From: Alectoria sarmentosa
Taxonomy: Eukaryota; Ascomycota; Lecanoromycetes; Lecanorales; Parmeliaceae
DNA: 64,000 nt
Reading direction: 5' to 3'
Assembly (NCBI GenBank): GCA_009733775.1
Contig: WOGZ01000119.1
Coordinates: forward strand, 1-64,000
A program made the translations under genes and the position numbers. A model generated the notes under the pieces. It saw only the letters and a list, made by a program, of their open reading frames with translations. It was not told where the DNA came from and ran no database searches. Position 1 is the first letter of the stretch. Each line of letters opens with the position of its first letter. Of the stretch, positions 35,241 through 48,060 are shown piece after piece.

Positions 35241-37503
35241 ATGTCTCTCGCACGTCATGTAAGTACACTCTCTTGCCCAGTCTTTTATTACCTCGTGGTT
35301 TGATGAGCCATAGGTCGATCCGGACGAGATCATCCAAACTCTGGTAAGCATTGATATCTTTCCACCCGTCTTTATATATACAGACGACAACTAAATCTGT
35401 CTTATCAGCACGATCACCCTAGTATATTTTCCACTCAAGCTCCGCTTATTGCCTTGGTAAGGTTAGGCGTTGTCAAGATACTGACCAGCAATCAGGCAAA
35501 GCATACAAGCATCATGTCTACTCAAAGAGCGCTCTTTCCACAGTGACGCCCTACTCTTCCCGCTATGCCAGCCAGCAGGAGATCTCCAAATTCAAGATCC
35601 CAAAGGAGGGAGCTCCCGCCGTCACTGTACAACAGATATTGAAAGACGAGTTGGACTTGGATGGTAGGCCAAATTTGAATTTAGCCAGCTTCGTTGGTAC
35701 CTACATGGAGCGTGAAGCAGAAGCCTTGATGGTTGAGAACCTATCCAAGAACATGAGCGATGCCGATGAGTATCCGGCCATGATGGCCATGCATGCACGC
35801 TGCGTATCCATTATTTCCCACCTTTGGGGTGTGCAGAAGGGCGAGACCGCCATTGGCTCTGCCACGACCGGTTCTTCCGAGGCAATCCACCTCGGCGGTC
35901 TTGCCATGAAGAGAAGATGGCAAGAGAAGCGTGATGCAGAGAAAAAGGACAAGACAAAGCCAAATATCAGTCAGTTATCTTTTCCAAGATTTCCCTGCCT
36001 CATTCGTGCTACAGTTTGAGCTGCAAGATCTGTCGCAGGAGTGAAATACTCCCGACACCTGTCTCACGACTCATATCCAATCCCAATAGAGACATGCTGA
36101 CTCCGAAATCATTAAGTCATGGGTTCCAATGCTCAAGTAGCTTTGGAGAAATTTGCTCGCTACTTCGAGGTCGAAGCTAGAATCCTGGATGTTAGCCAAA
36201 AGAGCAAGTACAGACTCGACCCTGAGCTCGTGAAGAAGAATATCGATGAGAATACCATTGGTGTATTTGTGATCATGGGCAGCACGTACACGGGTCACTA
36301 CGAACCAGTAGAAGAGATCTCGAAGATCTTGGATGAGTATGAGGAAAAGACTGGGAACGATATCCCAATTCATGTGGATGCTGCCAGCGGAGGTTTCATA
36401 GCTCCGTTCACACATGCTCATGCTGGTGGACCAAAATGGTAAATCATTCTCTCAGAAAATTGTCCAATCCTTGTATACTGGCTCTTTACCCAAAGTATCG
36501 CGCTTAACTGATGATGAATAGGAACTTCGCGCTCCCTCGAGTCAAGTCAATTAATACCTCTGGCCACAAATTTGGTCTCGTATATGCGGGTGGGTAGGGT
36601 TACAGGCCCAGCTTAAGAGCTCTGACCTTGGGGTCTTCCCAAATACTGACGACTTTCCAGGTGTTGGCTGGATCATCTGGCGAGACGAGTCTTTCCTTCC
36701 CAAGCACTTGATCTTCGAGCTGCACTATCTCGGCGGCACCGAAGAGTCATACACGCTCAACTTCTCTCGCCCGGGAGCTCAGATCATCGCTCAGTATTAT
36801 AACCTTATTCACCTTGGCTTCGACGGATTCAGAGCCATCATGGAAAATTGCCTTTCCAATGCCCGTCTCCTGAGCAAATCCCTCGAGGCTACTAGCTGGT
36901 GTACGTATTTTCGAACTCAGCTTTCATCTTTCGGAGCAGATATAGAGGCTCGAGACATGTTTTGGGAGTATTTACTCTTAGACGTGTTCCAAGATTCGCT
37001 ATTCCCTCAAACAAGCAGGACTGACTCGAAATCACAATCAAGATACCTGCGTTTCCGACATCCATCGTAAGACCAAGGACGTTTTCAATGAAGAGGCCGA
37101 GACCAGCGCGGATTACGTTGCCGGCCTCCCTGTCGTTGCATTCCGCTTCTCAGATGCCTTCAAAAAGGATTACAGCCACGTCAAGCAAGAGAGCGTCAGC
37201 ACGCTCCTGCGTGCCAAGCAGTACATTATTCCCAATTATCCACTTCCGCCCAAGGAGGACAAGACGGAGATTCTGCGCGTTGTTGTACGCGAGAGCATGT
37301 CACTGGACCTTCTCGACCGGCTCATTACCGATATTATCGCCGTCACCGAGCAATTGATGAGCTCTGACCCGATGGATTTATCGGCGTTCCAGCCCGGTGC
37401 AACGACGATTGAGAAGCAGTATCAAAGCAAAGGTTTTGACCATGCCAACAAGCACAAGGCGCAGAGACCAATGAGCAAGGGCGTTCACCGTACTGTTTGC
37501 TAG
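35241..37503 (+). CDS. Glutamate decarboxylase
   Basis: PLP enzyme that converts glutamate to GABA and CO2, first step of the GABA shunt, cytosolic. Eight exons: 35241-35258, 35314-35343, 35409-35421 (13-nt micro-exon), 35496-35969, 36117-36438, 36522-36589, 36661-36900, 37043-37503; all GT-AG with CTGAC/CTAA-type branch sites; total about 541 residues, the normal fungal length. Landmarks: MSLARH|VDPDEIIQTL start, LDLDGRPNLNLASFVGTYME, GSATTGSSEAIHLGGLAMK, HVDAASGGFIAPF, the PLP lysine in NTSGHKFGL (about residue 302), LHYLGGTEESYTLNFSRPG, and the C-terminus MSKGVHRTVC. The reading frame requires the 13-nt exon (CACGATCACCCTA): without it exons 2 and 4 are out of phase. Convergent with the ammonium transporter. 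Confidence 0.93.
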
Positions 37504-38424
37504 ACGATGCGGCGGGGAAGCCTAGCGCAGGACAAGATGAATAAACCAGCATATGACGAATGGAAACGTGTTTCGGTAGAGAGATATAAAAGCACGGGCA
37601 TCAGAATATAGCATAGCAAAGACAAAAGTAACGAGAACCTCGATTTCGATATACGCAAAGACGAGTCTTTTGAAAGCAGTGGTAGTTTGCACACGATTCA
37701 ATCTATCTATAAGGCGAGCGACGACGGAGATGCCTGAGCTGTTTGAAGGCTGATGTGCAGAGCGGAGACGGGTGAGTGAGAATGATTGGTGCAAGTAAGT
37801 AAGAGGTGAGTAAGGACGGGGAATGAACAATAGTTGTACGAGTACTCTGCGGGGTCCCCCCCGTGCGGGCTGAGGCTGCAACTTGTAGGATCCGTAGCCT
37901 CCAGACGTGTCACTTTCGCCACTCGCATCCTGTCAAGTATCCTCTGCCGTCTGGCGGCACAATCTGCGTCAAGGGCGATGGCGGCTACTGTCCCTCTTTT
38001 TCCCTTGTCAATTTACAAGCTCAAGCACAATGGTGCAAGCTTGGCCAATAGTGTTGAACCCGGAGTTGCCCAGGAAGGAGAAATTTTCCGTACAGGATGC
38101 CGATCAAGGATTGGCAGATCAAGACATTCATTTCACCCGCCAGCTTTTCGACCACGGAAACAACCGGGCATACGGAGTCATTTGGATATATCACAACAAA
38201 ACACAAAATACAAGAAGAAGAGGAAAGCTTCGGGGAATAGCACCCATCATCAAAACAGACCAGCAGATTCAGTCATATATCCTGACCTCCCGCCCATTTC
38301 ATCTCATCCCAGCCTGACCAATTCATCAGTCCCAAAACACTCGCCATTCCCAAACGGCAAAGTCCATCCCTATTCAACATCGTGCTTTTGCCCTTGGTAC
38401 TGTCCATCATAGACGTTCGAACGC
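37504..38424. other. Convergent intergenic region
   Basis: 0.92 kb between the stop codons of the decarboxylase and the transporter. A 192-codon forward frame at 37834-38412 has no recognisable domain and I do not call it. Confidence 0.5.
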
Positions 38425-40220
38425 TCATCTCTGCTGTTTCTCATAATCGATAGCGTGCCTATCACCTCCCACCCCGGTATGCTGCGCTCCACTGTCCTGG
38501 CTACCGCTCTCGCCCGGCTCTCTGCCCATTATCAAATCTTTCTGTTCCGTAATGCCGTGTCTTTCATGTTGCGGCAGATCGACCTCACCCTTTTGCGGAT
38601 CTGTACTCGCTGGTGTCCACGCCAGGTAGTCTCGCCTGACCTCGACGTAGTCATAGGCGAATTCACCAAGTTGGTCATCGTCCATGCCCAAGAGCTCAGC
38701 TTCTTCCGATGCTCGCAGGTGGAGTCCTGGGATATAATTGATGCCATAAGCTAGGATGAGGCTCATGGTGAAAGCCCACCCGGTTGCGGCGAGAATGTAG
38801 GCAAGTTGAACGTAGAGCTGGCGGTAGTTGTGGTTGATCCAGCCGCCGGTGATGATGCCAGTGTTGACACCGTCGAGTCCGATAATGTACGTTGCGCTGA
38901 ATAGTGCATTGGCCATCAAACCGAGCATACCCGCAACAGCGTGCTCAGCGAAGATATCCAAAGCGTCGTCAATTCGTAAGTAGTACTTCACTACGACATG
39001 TTAGAAGTGCGACGACGAGGTTGAATAGGGCGTACCCTTGGTAGCGTAATTGCAGACCACTCCTGCAACGATGCCCAAGATTATCGATCCCCAAGGGGTG
39101 CAGTATCCAGATGCAGGCGTGGCCGCAACGAGGCCAGAAATAGCACCTGAGCACCAACCAACCATGGACCACTTTCTTGCCAATCTCCAGTCGAGAATCA
39201 CCCATGTCGCGGCAGCAAACATGGCCGTCAGATTGGTGTTCCAGCAAGCTTGCACCGCTCTCAGATTTGCTCCAAACGAAGACCCTCCGTTGAATCCCAG
39301 CCAACCGAACCAGAGGAAGACCGTGCCCAGTACGATCAGTGAGACGTTGTGTGGACGGAAATTTGCCATCATCTTTTCCTGGCGTTTACCTAGTACGAAA
39401 GAATATGCCAAAGCGGACATGCCAGAGCCTATTTCGACGGGCCCGCCGCCAGCGTAATCCTTGACACCATACTTGAAACCCCAGCCGTTGATGTTCCAAG
39501 CCCAACAAGCAATTGGACAGTAGACAAGTGTAGCCCAACAGAAAATGAAAACCATCAAGGGGAGTACACGACCTCGCTCAGCAACGGCGCCTGATACAAT
39601 GGCGGCTGTAGTGGCGCAGAATTGCAACTGTAGGGGCGTATCAGCATACGCTGAAGCGTTGAGAGGCCGAGGGATCCGGGTACCTGGTAGAAACTATAGA
39701 GCAACTCTGGAATCAATGGTGATCCAGGACTCGGCGCACCGAGCGTGTTGGTCAAGCCGAAGTGCTTCAGATCTCCAATAAACCCACTGGTTCCTTGCGC
39801 CGAAAACGCCAGCGAATAACCCCAAAAGTACCACTGAAATGTGACGACAGAGAAGGAGGCCATGGTCACCCAAAGCATCGTCAGAGCGGATTTTCTCCTC
39901 GCCAGCCCCGAGTAGAGAAATCCTAGGCCGGGTATCATGACCACCACCATGGCCGAAGCGACAATAATGTACGCTTGGTCGCCAGGGGCATACCATTGAT
40001 TTAGGTTCTCCACGGCTGGAGCATTGTTAGCTCATTCCGTTATCCCAGAGCCCGAGCAGGCCGGCGGAGTGGAAGGGTCTTGGGCAAATGGAGTATGAAG
40101 ATTGAAAGTAGACTGACCAGAGTCACCACCTGAGAGGGGATTGGTGCCATTGAAAGCGGTCGGTGCTCCAATCCATGAATAGGAAGGGGCATAGCCGGTG
40201 GGAGCAGGATAGCTGGTCAT
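38425..40220 (-). CDS. Ammonium transporter, Mep/Amt family
   Basis: Plasma-membrane ammonium uptake. Four exons on the minus strand: 40220-40118, 40015-39684, 39627-39036, 38990-38425 (introns 102, 56 and 45 bp), about 530 residues. Start is the first in-frame ATG (MTSYPAPTGYAPS). Seen: NLNQWYAPGDQAYIIVASAMV, MIPGLGFLYSGLARRKSA, FQWYFWGYSLAFS, the substrate-site Asp in KDYAGGGPVE (about residue 202), NFRPHNVSLIVLGTVFLWFGWLGFN, WILDWRLARKWSMVGWCSGAISGLVAATP-type core, and a second-site His in FAEHAVAG (about 359). The first of the 'twin' pore histidines is Glu (about 210, PVEIGSG), as reported for the Mep1/Mep3 type rather than Mep2. The acidic-to-polar tail after GMDDDQLGEF is typical for fungal members. 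Confidence 0.93.
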
Positions 40221-40353
40221 GTTGATGGTTTGGAAGGGGAGCACTGCCAACAAGTGCCACGCCTCTTTTCTCTTTTCTCTTTTCTCTTTTCCGAGTGATA
40301 TGCGAATTGGATGGCAGGTTGCGTGTGCAGCAAGCTGGATGGGGGAACAGTGA

Positions 40354-40389
40354 NNNNNNNNNNNNNNNNNNNNNNNNNNNNNNNNNNNN
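40354..40389. other. Assembly gap (36 N)
   Basis: Run of N about 135 bp upstream of the ammonium transporter start, followed at once by a G-rich stretch (40390-40440: repeated runs of 3-9 G), which fits a sequencing drop-out. Frames crossing it are not credible. Confidence 0.99.
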
Positions 40390-40440
40390 GGGATTGGGGG
40401 GGATTTGGGGGGGGGTGAAGATGGACGGGGGGATAGAGGG
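40390..40440 (+). repeat. G-run cluster (potential G-quadruplex)
   Basis: GGGATTGGGGGGGATTTGGG and further runs of 9, 6 and 3 G within 50 bp, satisfying a four-run G-quadruplex pattern, in the transporter's upstream region. Confidence 0.7.
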
Positions 40441-40557
40441 ACAGCTGATGACGACCAAGCTTTCTCGAGGCGGAAAGAAATAATGTGGGGGCATGGAAAT
40501 GATTTAATGTGAATCCTCTGTTCAAACCGTCACCCGTCCAGCCGGAGGGGAAGTTGC

Positions 40558-40952
40558 TTATCAGGCCAAGAATTATAGTATCATACTTTAGTGTCATGGT
40601 ATCATGGTATCATAGCATCATACAAATAGTGATAGCCAGCATCATCCATGGCGTTTGCAATTACGAGGGATCAAAGGATCGAGGGACAAGTGGAGATGGG
40701 AAGCATAGCCGGTGCTAGAGTCGGATATGTGAACTACCTAGTACTCTACTGAGCGCCCTGGACTCATGGCTTGTGCTGAATGGCATTGTCAGAAGAGCAT
40801 GCTGATTGATGACTGATTTCATTCCATTCGGAGATAGGAGATAGGAGATAGGAGATACAACTAAGAAATGATTAAAACTTGAAAGTGTCTGAGTAAAGTA
40901 CCTTATTGAGTAGCGATAGTCGCTTTGTCATTGGACCAATTTGTCCTTATCT
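40558..40952. promoter_or_regulatory. Cluster of GATA-factor motifs upstream of the ammonium transporter
   Basis: HGATAR sites: TGATAA (complement, 40558-40563), TGATAG (40630-40635), three tandem AGATAG in a (GGAGATA)n array (40832-40837, 40839-40844, 40846-40851) and AGATAA (complement, 40947-40952). Such sites bind AreA/NIT2-type activators that turn on ammonium permease genes under nitrogen limitation. They lie 0.34-0.73 kb upstream of the start. The tandem array could also be a plain microsatellite. Confidence 0.55.
40592..40616. repeat. ATCATGGT microsatellite
   Basis: Three imperfect 8-bp units (GTCATGGTATCATGGTATCA). Confidence 0.7.
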
Positions 40953-41076
40953 ATGCTTCCGGGAAAATGCCAAGAGTGCCAAGAATGCCAAGTCTCTTAT
41001 TCTTACCCTAATTCAGATGGGACTTTCCGACTCTCGGACTTGAGCATATTACCTAAACCACTCAAACCTTTCTCGC

Positions 41077-41091
41077 CTTGACCATCATCAT
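41077..41091 (+). repeat. 15-bp direct repeat flanking AT-rich block 3, left copy
   Basis: CTTGACCATCATCAT, identical to 54920-54934; lies exactly where the AT-rich block begins. Confidence 0.6.
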
Positions 41092-44000
41092 GAAAAAACA
41101 ACTATTTTGATCGAATCCATTTTTTGAAATTACTCAATCAAGAACGCGTTTATTTCTCGAAGAATCTGTGAATTTTGAAATAAATCTCAAATTATCGTTT
41201 AAATTTATTTAAAACCCATCGCGATGTTTATCACGTCGTTATTGTCGAAAAATAAGTTTTCGAATCGAAATTATTTATTTCATTTATCAGATTATGACAT
41301 TTATTTATTATAAAAAACGCGTTATATCGCACAAAATAATAATAAAATGAAAATTCATAATATCGTTAAATAACTTAATAAGTTTTTAATCTCATTCAAA
41401 ACATTTTATTAAAAAATTTTGAAAATGTTTTTAACGAAGAATTTAAACGCATTTAAACGCGAAATTCAATAATAATAATAATAATATACAAATTAATTAT
41501 TTAAATTTACGTTTAAATTAAAAATCGTAAAGACAAAAACGAATAAATCTATTTTATAAAAACTCTCGAAAAAGAATATCGCCGCAATTATAAATTCGTT
41601 AATTAAATATCGATTTATAATAAAATTCACGAATTAATTTATCAAAAAAAGATATCGTGAAAACATCACAAATTAAAAGATAATAAACGATATCAACGTT
41701 ATAATCAATAATAATATCGTTATTTTAAAACCCTCGAATTATAATCGTGAAAATCATAATTTATAAGTTTTCATTTATTCAACGCGATAATTTTCGAACG
41801 ACGATTTTTAATTCGAAATCTTTTATATCGAAAACGTGTCTCTTTTCACGAAAGGGAATTTATAATTATCATTTTTCGAAATAACAATTTCGATTATATT
41901 TAATATATTCGCGATAATAATGCACGCAATTAATGCAATAATAATGAATTTATTTATTATAAAAAATCAAAACGTTATTAAAAATAAATTCGATTAATTT
42001 AATTTTATATATTTAAAAATTATCGAAACGTATAAAATTGAATATGTTAATTAATTAATAAAATACGATTTTATAAAGGGTTATAAAGCGATTATTATCG
42101 TATATCGTTTTTTTAAAACCGCGAATCTCGCTTTAAAAAGAAGCATTTTTTAAAAAAAACAATTTTATTTTTACGAGCGCTTCATACACAATCACAATTT
42201 AAAACAATGTTATAATTATTTAAATTACGAATACGATAAATATTATTATCAATTTATTGCGAGATATTATTAATATAACGCGATTAATTATAAAAATTAT
42301 TAAATCGAATAATTTTATTATTATTATTATAAAAAAAAACGATTATGAATTAAGATAAAAAATATGCTCGAGAAAAAAGAGAGAGAACCTTTAATGCATT
42401 ATTAATTAAATTATCAAAAATCAATTTTTTTCAAAGTTTAAGAATTAAATCGCATAAAAATCGTCGAAATTAAGCATATAATAAATCTTCTTTTTTAATA
42501 TTAATAATTCGAATAATTTTAATATAATAAAAAAAATAAAAATTCTTCGACGCAAAAACGTCTCTTTAAACGTATTAATATAAACTTTATTGAAAATTTT
42601 ATTATTAAAATAATTTCGAAAGGTTAATGCTCGCAATAAAAACGTTAATAAACGTATTAAAATCTTAAAAAAAATCACAAAACAAGTTTTTAAAATCTTT
42701 GAATTTTTTAATAAAAGAAAAATCAATTCGTTAAATTTTAATATGTATTTCACGATAATAATCGATCTCAAAAAAGTTAATATCATCTTTTAAATTTTAA
42801 TATATTTTTTAAAAAGATAAAAAAAAAGTGAGAATCTTCAAAATTCTATAAACGACGCGTTTTTAAATACGTTAAATTTTAATATCAATAACGTTAATAT
42901 AAACGAAATTAACGATAATAATGAAAACGTTAATAATATCTCATTTATTTAAAATCAAGAAATTAATAATATCACATTTAATTAAAAAATGCAATAAATG
43001 TTTAAAACACATTTAAAAACGAGATTAAAGGTTTTATTAATAAAATAAATGAAAAAATATATAAAAATCTTGAAAATTATCGAATTAATTTATATAAACG
43101 CATTATTTTTAAAATTTAATTCTCAAATATCATTTTTCTTTTCATTATTATCATTATTTTCAAATTTTAACTCTCGATTAAGTTTATTTATTTTTAAAAA
43201 CAAATATTATAATTATGATTTAAATTTTATTATCTTCGTTCTCTCAAATTAAGATTTTTTTTTATTCTCATTTTATAATAATTGTTTAACATTAATAATT
43301 TATTTTTTCATCGTTTATATAATGATATTTTCATTTATTCGTTTTAATAAAAATAATTATAATAAAAAAAAGAATAACGTCAAAATCAATTTATCGTTTA
43401 TACGACGTTGAATTTCAAAATCGTGAAAAATTTAAAACGATAACAATAACAATCTCAATTTCAAAAAAAAGAAGATTAAAAATCATTTTTTATAATTATT
43501 ATAAATCAAAAGACTTAATTATGATTGATTTTTTTCGCAATTTCGTTATATGCGATTATAATATCATAATTATTCAAAAATTTTAAATTAATATATAAAT
43601 GATTATCACACATTATTCAATTAAGGTTTTTTATAATTTATGTTATTTCGAGGCGATAAGATTCGACGACGATAAATTTAAAATATATACTTTTATATAT
43701 AAGAATATTCTCTTAATAATCATCGTTTAATTTAACGTTTTTTTTATTAAAAACGTATTAATCTTAAAATTTCAATTAAACACGTTTTAAATTGAAAATG
43801 AGATTTTTATTCAAATGATTAACGTGTATAATTCTTTTTTTTTAAAATACGAAAGAAATTAACATCAACATTTCGAAAATGAATTATTTTAAAAAAATGT
43901 CGAATTATTAAGAAAAGTTTTTAACGATAATAATTATTTTCATTATTTAATTTTCGACAAATTAATCGAAACGATCATTATTAACGATTTCAACATTTAT

Positions 44001-45870
44001 TATTTTATTTAAAAAAGAGTTCACATTAATGTCAACTTTAAAGCATATAAATTATTAAAAATTATAAATAAATTTCGATTTATTCAACATTTTTTCAAAG
44101 ACATAAAAATTTATAAAATATTAAATTCGAGATTTTATATTTTAAATCTTTGCTTTATAATAAAAGATTTTTATAATCGAATTATTAAATATTAAATAAA
44201 AAACGATTTAAACGTTACGTCGAATTATTATTCGATTAAAATCGAAATAAATGTCGCGATTATAAAAATAAAGTTTTTAAAAAAATATAATTATATTAAA
44301 ATGAATCAAAAAATGTTTAATAATGAATTTACGCTTCGAATATCTCAAATCTTTTAAAAAATCACGCTCGAAAAATTCAATTATTATTTTTTAATAATTA
44401 TCGAAATTATTCACGCTTCTCTCTTTTTATTTATTTTTAAAAATAAAAATAAAAAATTTCGAAAATTTGAATATATTAAAAAATTCAAAATCGTTTCCGT
44501 CAAAATCAAAAAGTCAAAATAACATTTTTAAAACGTTAAAATAAGATTGAAATTTTACGATCTTTATACGATTAAATTTTATAAATAAAGTTTATCGCAT
44601 AATAAATAAAAAAAACGATAATGAAAATTCGATCTGCGAAAAAATCATCGTATAAGATTTATAAAAACAATAAACGATATAAACAAAATTTATAAATTAT
44701 TTAATTAAACGAAAAATCGATTAACATTATTTTCGCTATTTATTTTTAATTTTAAACGTTTTAATAACATTATAATAACATTAAAAAGAAACAAAATAAT
44801 AATTCTCGCGACGAGGTTTTTTCTCGAATTTCTTTTAATCGATTTCAATAATTTAAAAGAATTCGTTTATTCAAAATCGATTTCAATTCTCGATATTATA
44901 ATAAAAAAAATCTCAATAATAATTTGAAAATCGTTTTTTTAAAACTTTATAAAAAAAATGAAATCTCGAATATCGTTTTTTAAAGAAACTTATCGACTTT
45001 ATAAAAGTTATTTATATGATTTTTTAACGAGTGCTTAAAGCAAAAGCATTATTTTATAAGTTTTAAAAGTTTTATTATAATAATCTTTCGCAAACTCGAG
45101 AAGAGAAATTATTTTATTTTAAAACATTATTATTTCATCGCACTTTTTAACACGTTGAATAAGACTTTTAAATTAATTATAATTTTTCAATTGTTTTATT
45201 TTATAACGAAACACATTTTTATTTTCGAAAATTATTTCGAAAAGAGAAAAAATATAACAATAAAACACGCGTTATATATATTAATCGAGAAAATTTATTT
45301 TATATAACGATAAAAGAGAGTATATAATCTTCTTTATTTGAACGTTTTCGAAACATTTAATAATGTTAATTATTTTCAATTGCTTTATAACTTTCGTAAA
45401 CGTAAAATTAATAATGCAATTATTAATTAAATTGCGAATTTCATTTTCAATCGCGAGATTAAAATTCGTATTTCAAATTTTTTATTTAAAATCTTTTCTC
45501 AACGAACAAATATTTTTTAAAATTTAAACGTTTTTTTTTCGTTATATTATTATTATAAAAACGATATAATCGAAAAATTAATTTATTTTAAAATGAAATT
45601 TTTCGAAATAAAATATATAAACGATATTAAATAATTAATAATAAAAAACATAATCGAAAAATGCGTTAATAAAATGAAAACGATATATTTTATCTATCAT
45701 CGTTAAATGAAAAATTATGTTTCGATTTTCGATTCAAACAAATTTCATTTCGTGTATTTCATTTTTATTTTCAATCTTGATTTAATTTTTTTGAATCTTG
45801 AAAATATCATTTATAAAATCGAAAATAATTTAAAATATTTAAAAATACATTTAAATTAACGTTTATATTT

Positions 45871-46105
45871 TATTATGATTTCTTTCTTTTTATCTTTCTT
45901 ATATGTTTATGTCACATTTATATTAATATTCGATATGCTCGATATGCTCGATATGCCTTCATATTTACGTTAATCCCGATTCGATCTAGCGCCTTAACGA
46001 GTGCGCATCTTTTTTATGATGTCGCCCTTTATAATTACTTTTCATAAATAATATTTTTTATATATTATTAATACAAGTTATTGCACACATATTAAGTTTT
46101 TAATA
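45871..46105 (+). repeat. 5' LTR of chromovirus C
   Basis: 235 bp, TATTATGATTTC...AGTTTTTAATA, collinear with the 3' LTR; terminal TG/CA decayed to TA. Contains three CGATATGCT units. Confidence 0.88.
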
Positions 46106-46560
46106 TAATATTATTTATCTCTCTTTTAAACAATAACGAGTTATTAACGAAATTGAAAATATATTTTAATTAAAGAGACGCATTAATTATAATAACATTA
46201 ACATTTTGATAATAATACGTTAAAAATTCAAGACGCGAATCAAATTAATAAATTCGCGAGATTAATCAAAAGAGAGCGATCGTTTTGATTTTATAAATAA
46301 TCAAATCTCAATCACAATCATATTAAAGTTCTTTATTTATAAAAAATTGAGATTATAAATAAAAGATGAAATCGATATTTTATCGAGTTTTTTTTATAAA
46401 TTCGAAAGTAACGTTTATATTAAAATTTATTGAAATATAAAGTTAAAATTAAAACATTATAATAAATGTAATAAGCGAAATACAATATTTTTCATTATCT
46501 GACAATTTCGATAAAAATGATCAAGATTCGAATCGTGAGAATTCGTTTTTATTTAATATA

Positions 46561-48060
46561 ATGAAGAAGTCGTCAGAAGGCGTTCAATCGAAAATATTCG
46601 AAAATCGTTAAAAAAAATTATGTCGACGCGTTAAAAGATTCATCATCGAATCAGGCGATTTTTAAAATGAAATATTATTGATGAATACTATTGAAGACGA
46701 CGCGAATTTTATTTATATAATTATTAGTTTATTCGAGAACTTTGTTAATAATGCAATTAAATTTTTTAAAAAATAACGTGATGCATTTAAGAATATGATT
46801 GAGAGTGTTTAAATCTATCGAGAAAACCTAATTATATTTCAATAAAAAAATATACAAGTCGATAAAGAAACAGATGAAATTAAAAAAAAAAATCGTATTT
46901 TAATTCATTAATTAAGAGACGTTAATATTCGTGTTATCAAAGAAGAAGAAAATGCGACGAAAATTTGACGATTATAAAATAAATATCGTATAATTACGAA
47001 GAATTTATATCGTGAGAATGAATAATTTAAAGTTGTCGTTGCGATTATGCAATAATTATATAAAAAAGAATTGATGAATTTCGATATAAAGAAACATTAT
47101 ATGAAAGTTCGTTCACGTTATAATAATGTTTTTTTTATCAATCTCTTAAAAAAAAGCAATCGACATTACATATTTGTTATAAAAATAAATGTTACGAATA
47201 TAAAAATTATCATCAACATCAATAAACATTATTCGAATGTGGAAAACTTTGAGAATTTCAAAAAAGATCGTTATAAGTGAAACGATTGGCGTATATATTT
47301 TTATGCGAAGTTTAAATAAAATGTTGAACAATTCTTTATTAAATTCGATAAAATCGATTATGTGAGAGATCATTACAAAAATACGACATTCGATATCATC
47401 AAAACTTATTCGAATATGATTTATCACAATTTTTATTTCACGATAAACGAAATAATCAAGAAATTAAAGAATATATTTGAAACATATAATAAATTTGTCA
47501 AATTAAATATTGAATTTTATAATTCAAATTTCGATATGAGTGTTAAAGATAAAAAGAAGTTTTTTGAAATCTTTTACGTTTATTTTAATGTAATCATCGC
47601 TCTTTTAAATTATACGAACATTTTAAAAATGTTCAACTTAAAGCGATTGATCAATACACGATTAAGATATCGAATTTTTAATGAAAGCTTTATCTCATTT
47701 CGAGACATGATCGCTCGTTTACGTCATATCATCGCAGATTTGAAAATCATCGACAATGCATTTTCAAATAAGGATAATAAATTTGAAAGCGATTAAGAAA
47801 CAATTAAAGGATTCATTAAATTATTAATACATAACAATAATTCTTTTTTCGATAAAGGGGAAAGCAATAATCGATTAAACAATTTTAAATAAAACTTTTT
47901 ATATTAAAATATTAAGTATTATTATTCAAGAATTTTAATTAATCGAATCGTGAAAAAGAATCGTTATTGAAAATGTTTTAAAATTAATTATCGTTTCGAT
48001 AATGATAATGTATCATATCAAAACGCAAAGTTTTTTAATAAAAATTAAATTAAAATTATG
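46561..48060 (+). pseudogene. gag relic of chromovirus C
   Basis: One frame starting ATGAAGAAGTCG at 46561 can be followed through stops to about 48060; open stretches are 47071-47280 and 47362-47796. The second carries a capsid-like pattern of fungal gypsy Gag: FYVYFNVIIALLNY, LKRLINTRLRYRIFN and SFRDMIARLR. Around 47960 a CFKxNYRFDxDN segment may be a decayed zinc knuckle. Non-functional. Confidence 0.7.

Noticed and set aside
35409..35457. A 49-bp third exon in the decarboxylase ending at GTAAGG (35458)
   Set aside because: It leads to the wrong phase and an early stop; the 13-nt version restores frame and family-like sequence.
37834..38412. 192-codon forward frame between the decarboxylase and the ammonium transporter
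   Set aside because: No domain, Pro/Ser/Arg mix typical of random non-coding frames, overlapped by other frames, and lies in the 3' region of two convergent genes.
40220..40253. Upstream extension of the ammonium transporter (LAVLPFQTIN)
   Set aside because: There is no ATG in it; translation most likely starts at 40220.
40123..40597. Frames crossing the N gap
   Set aside because: They translate unknown bases.
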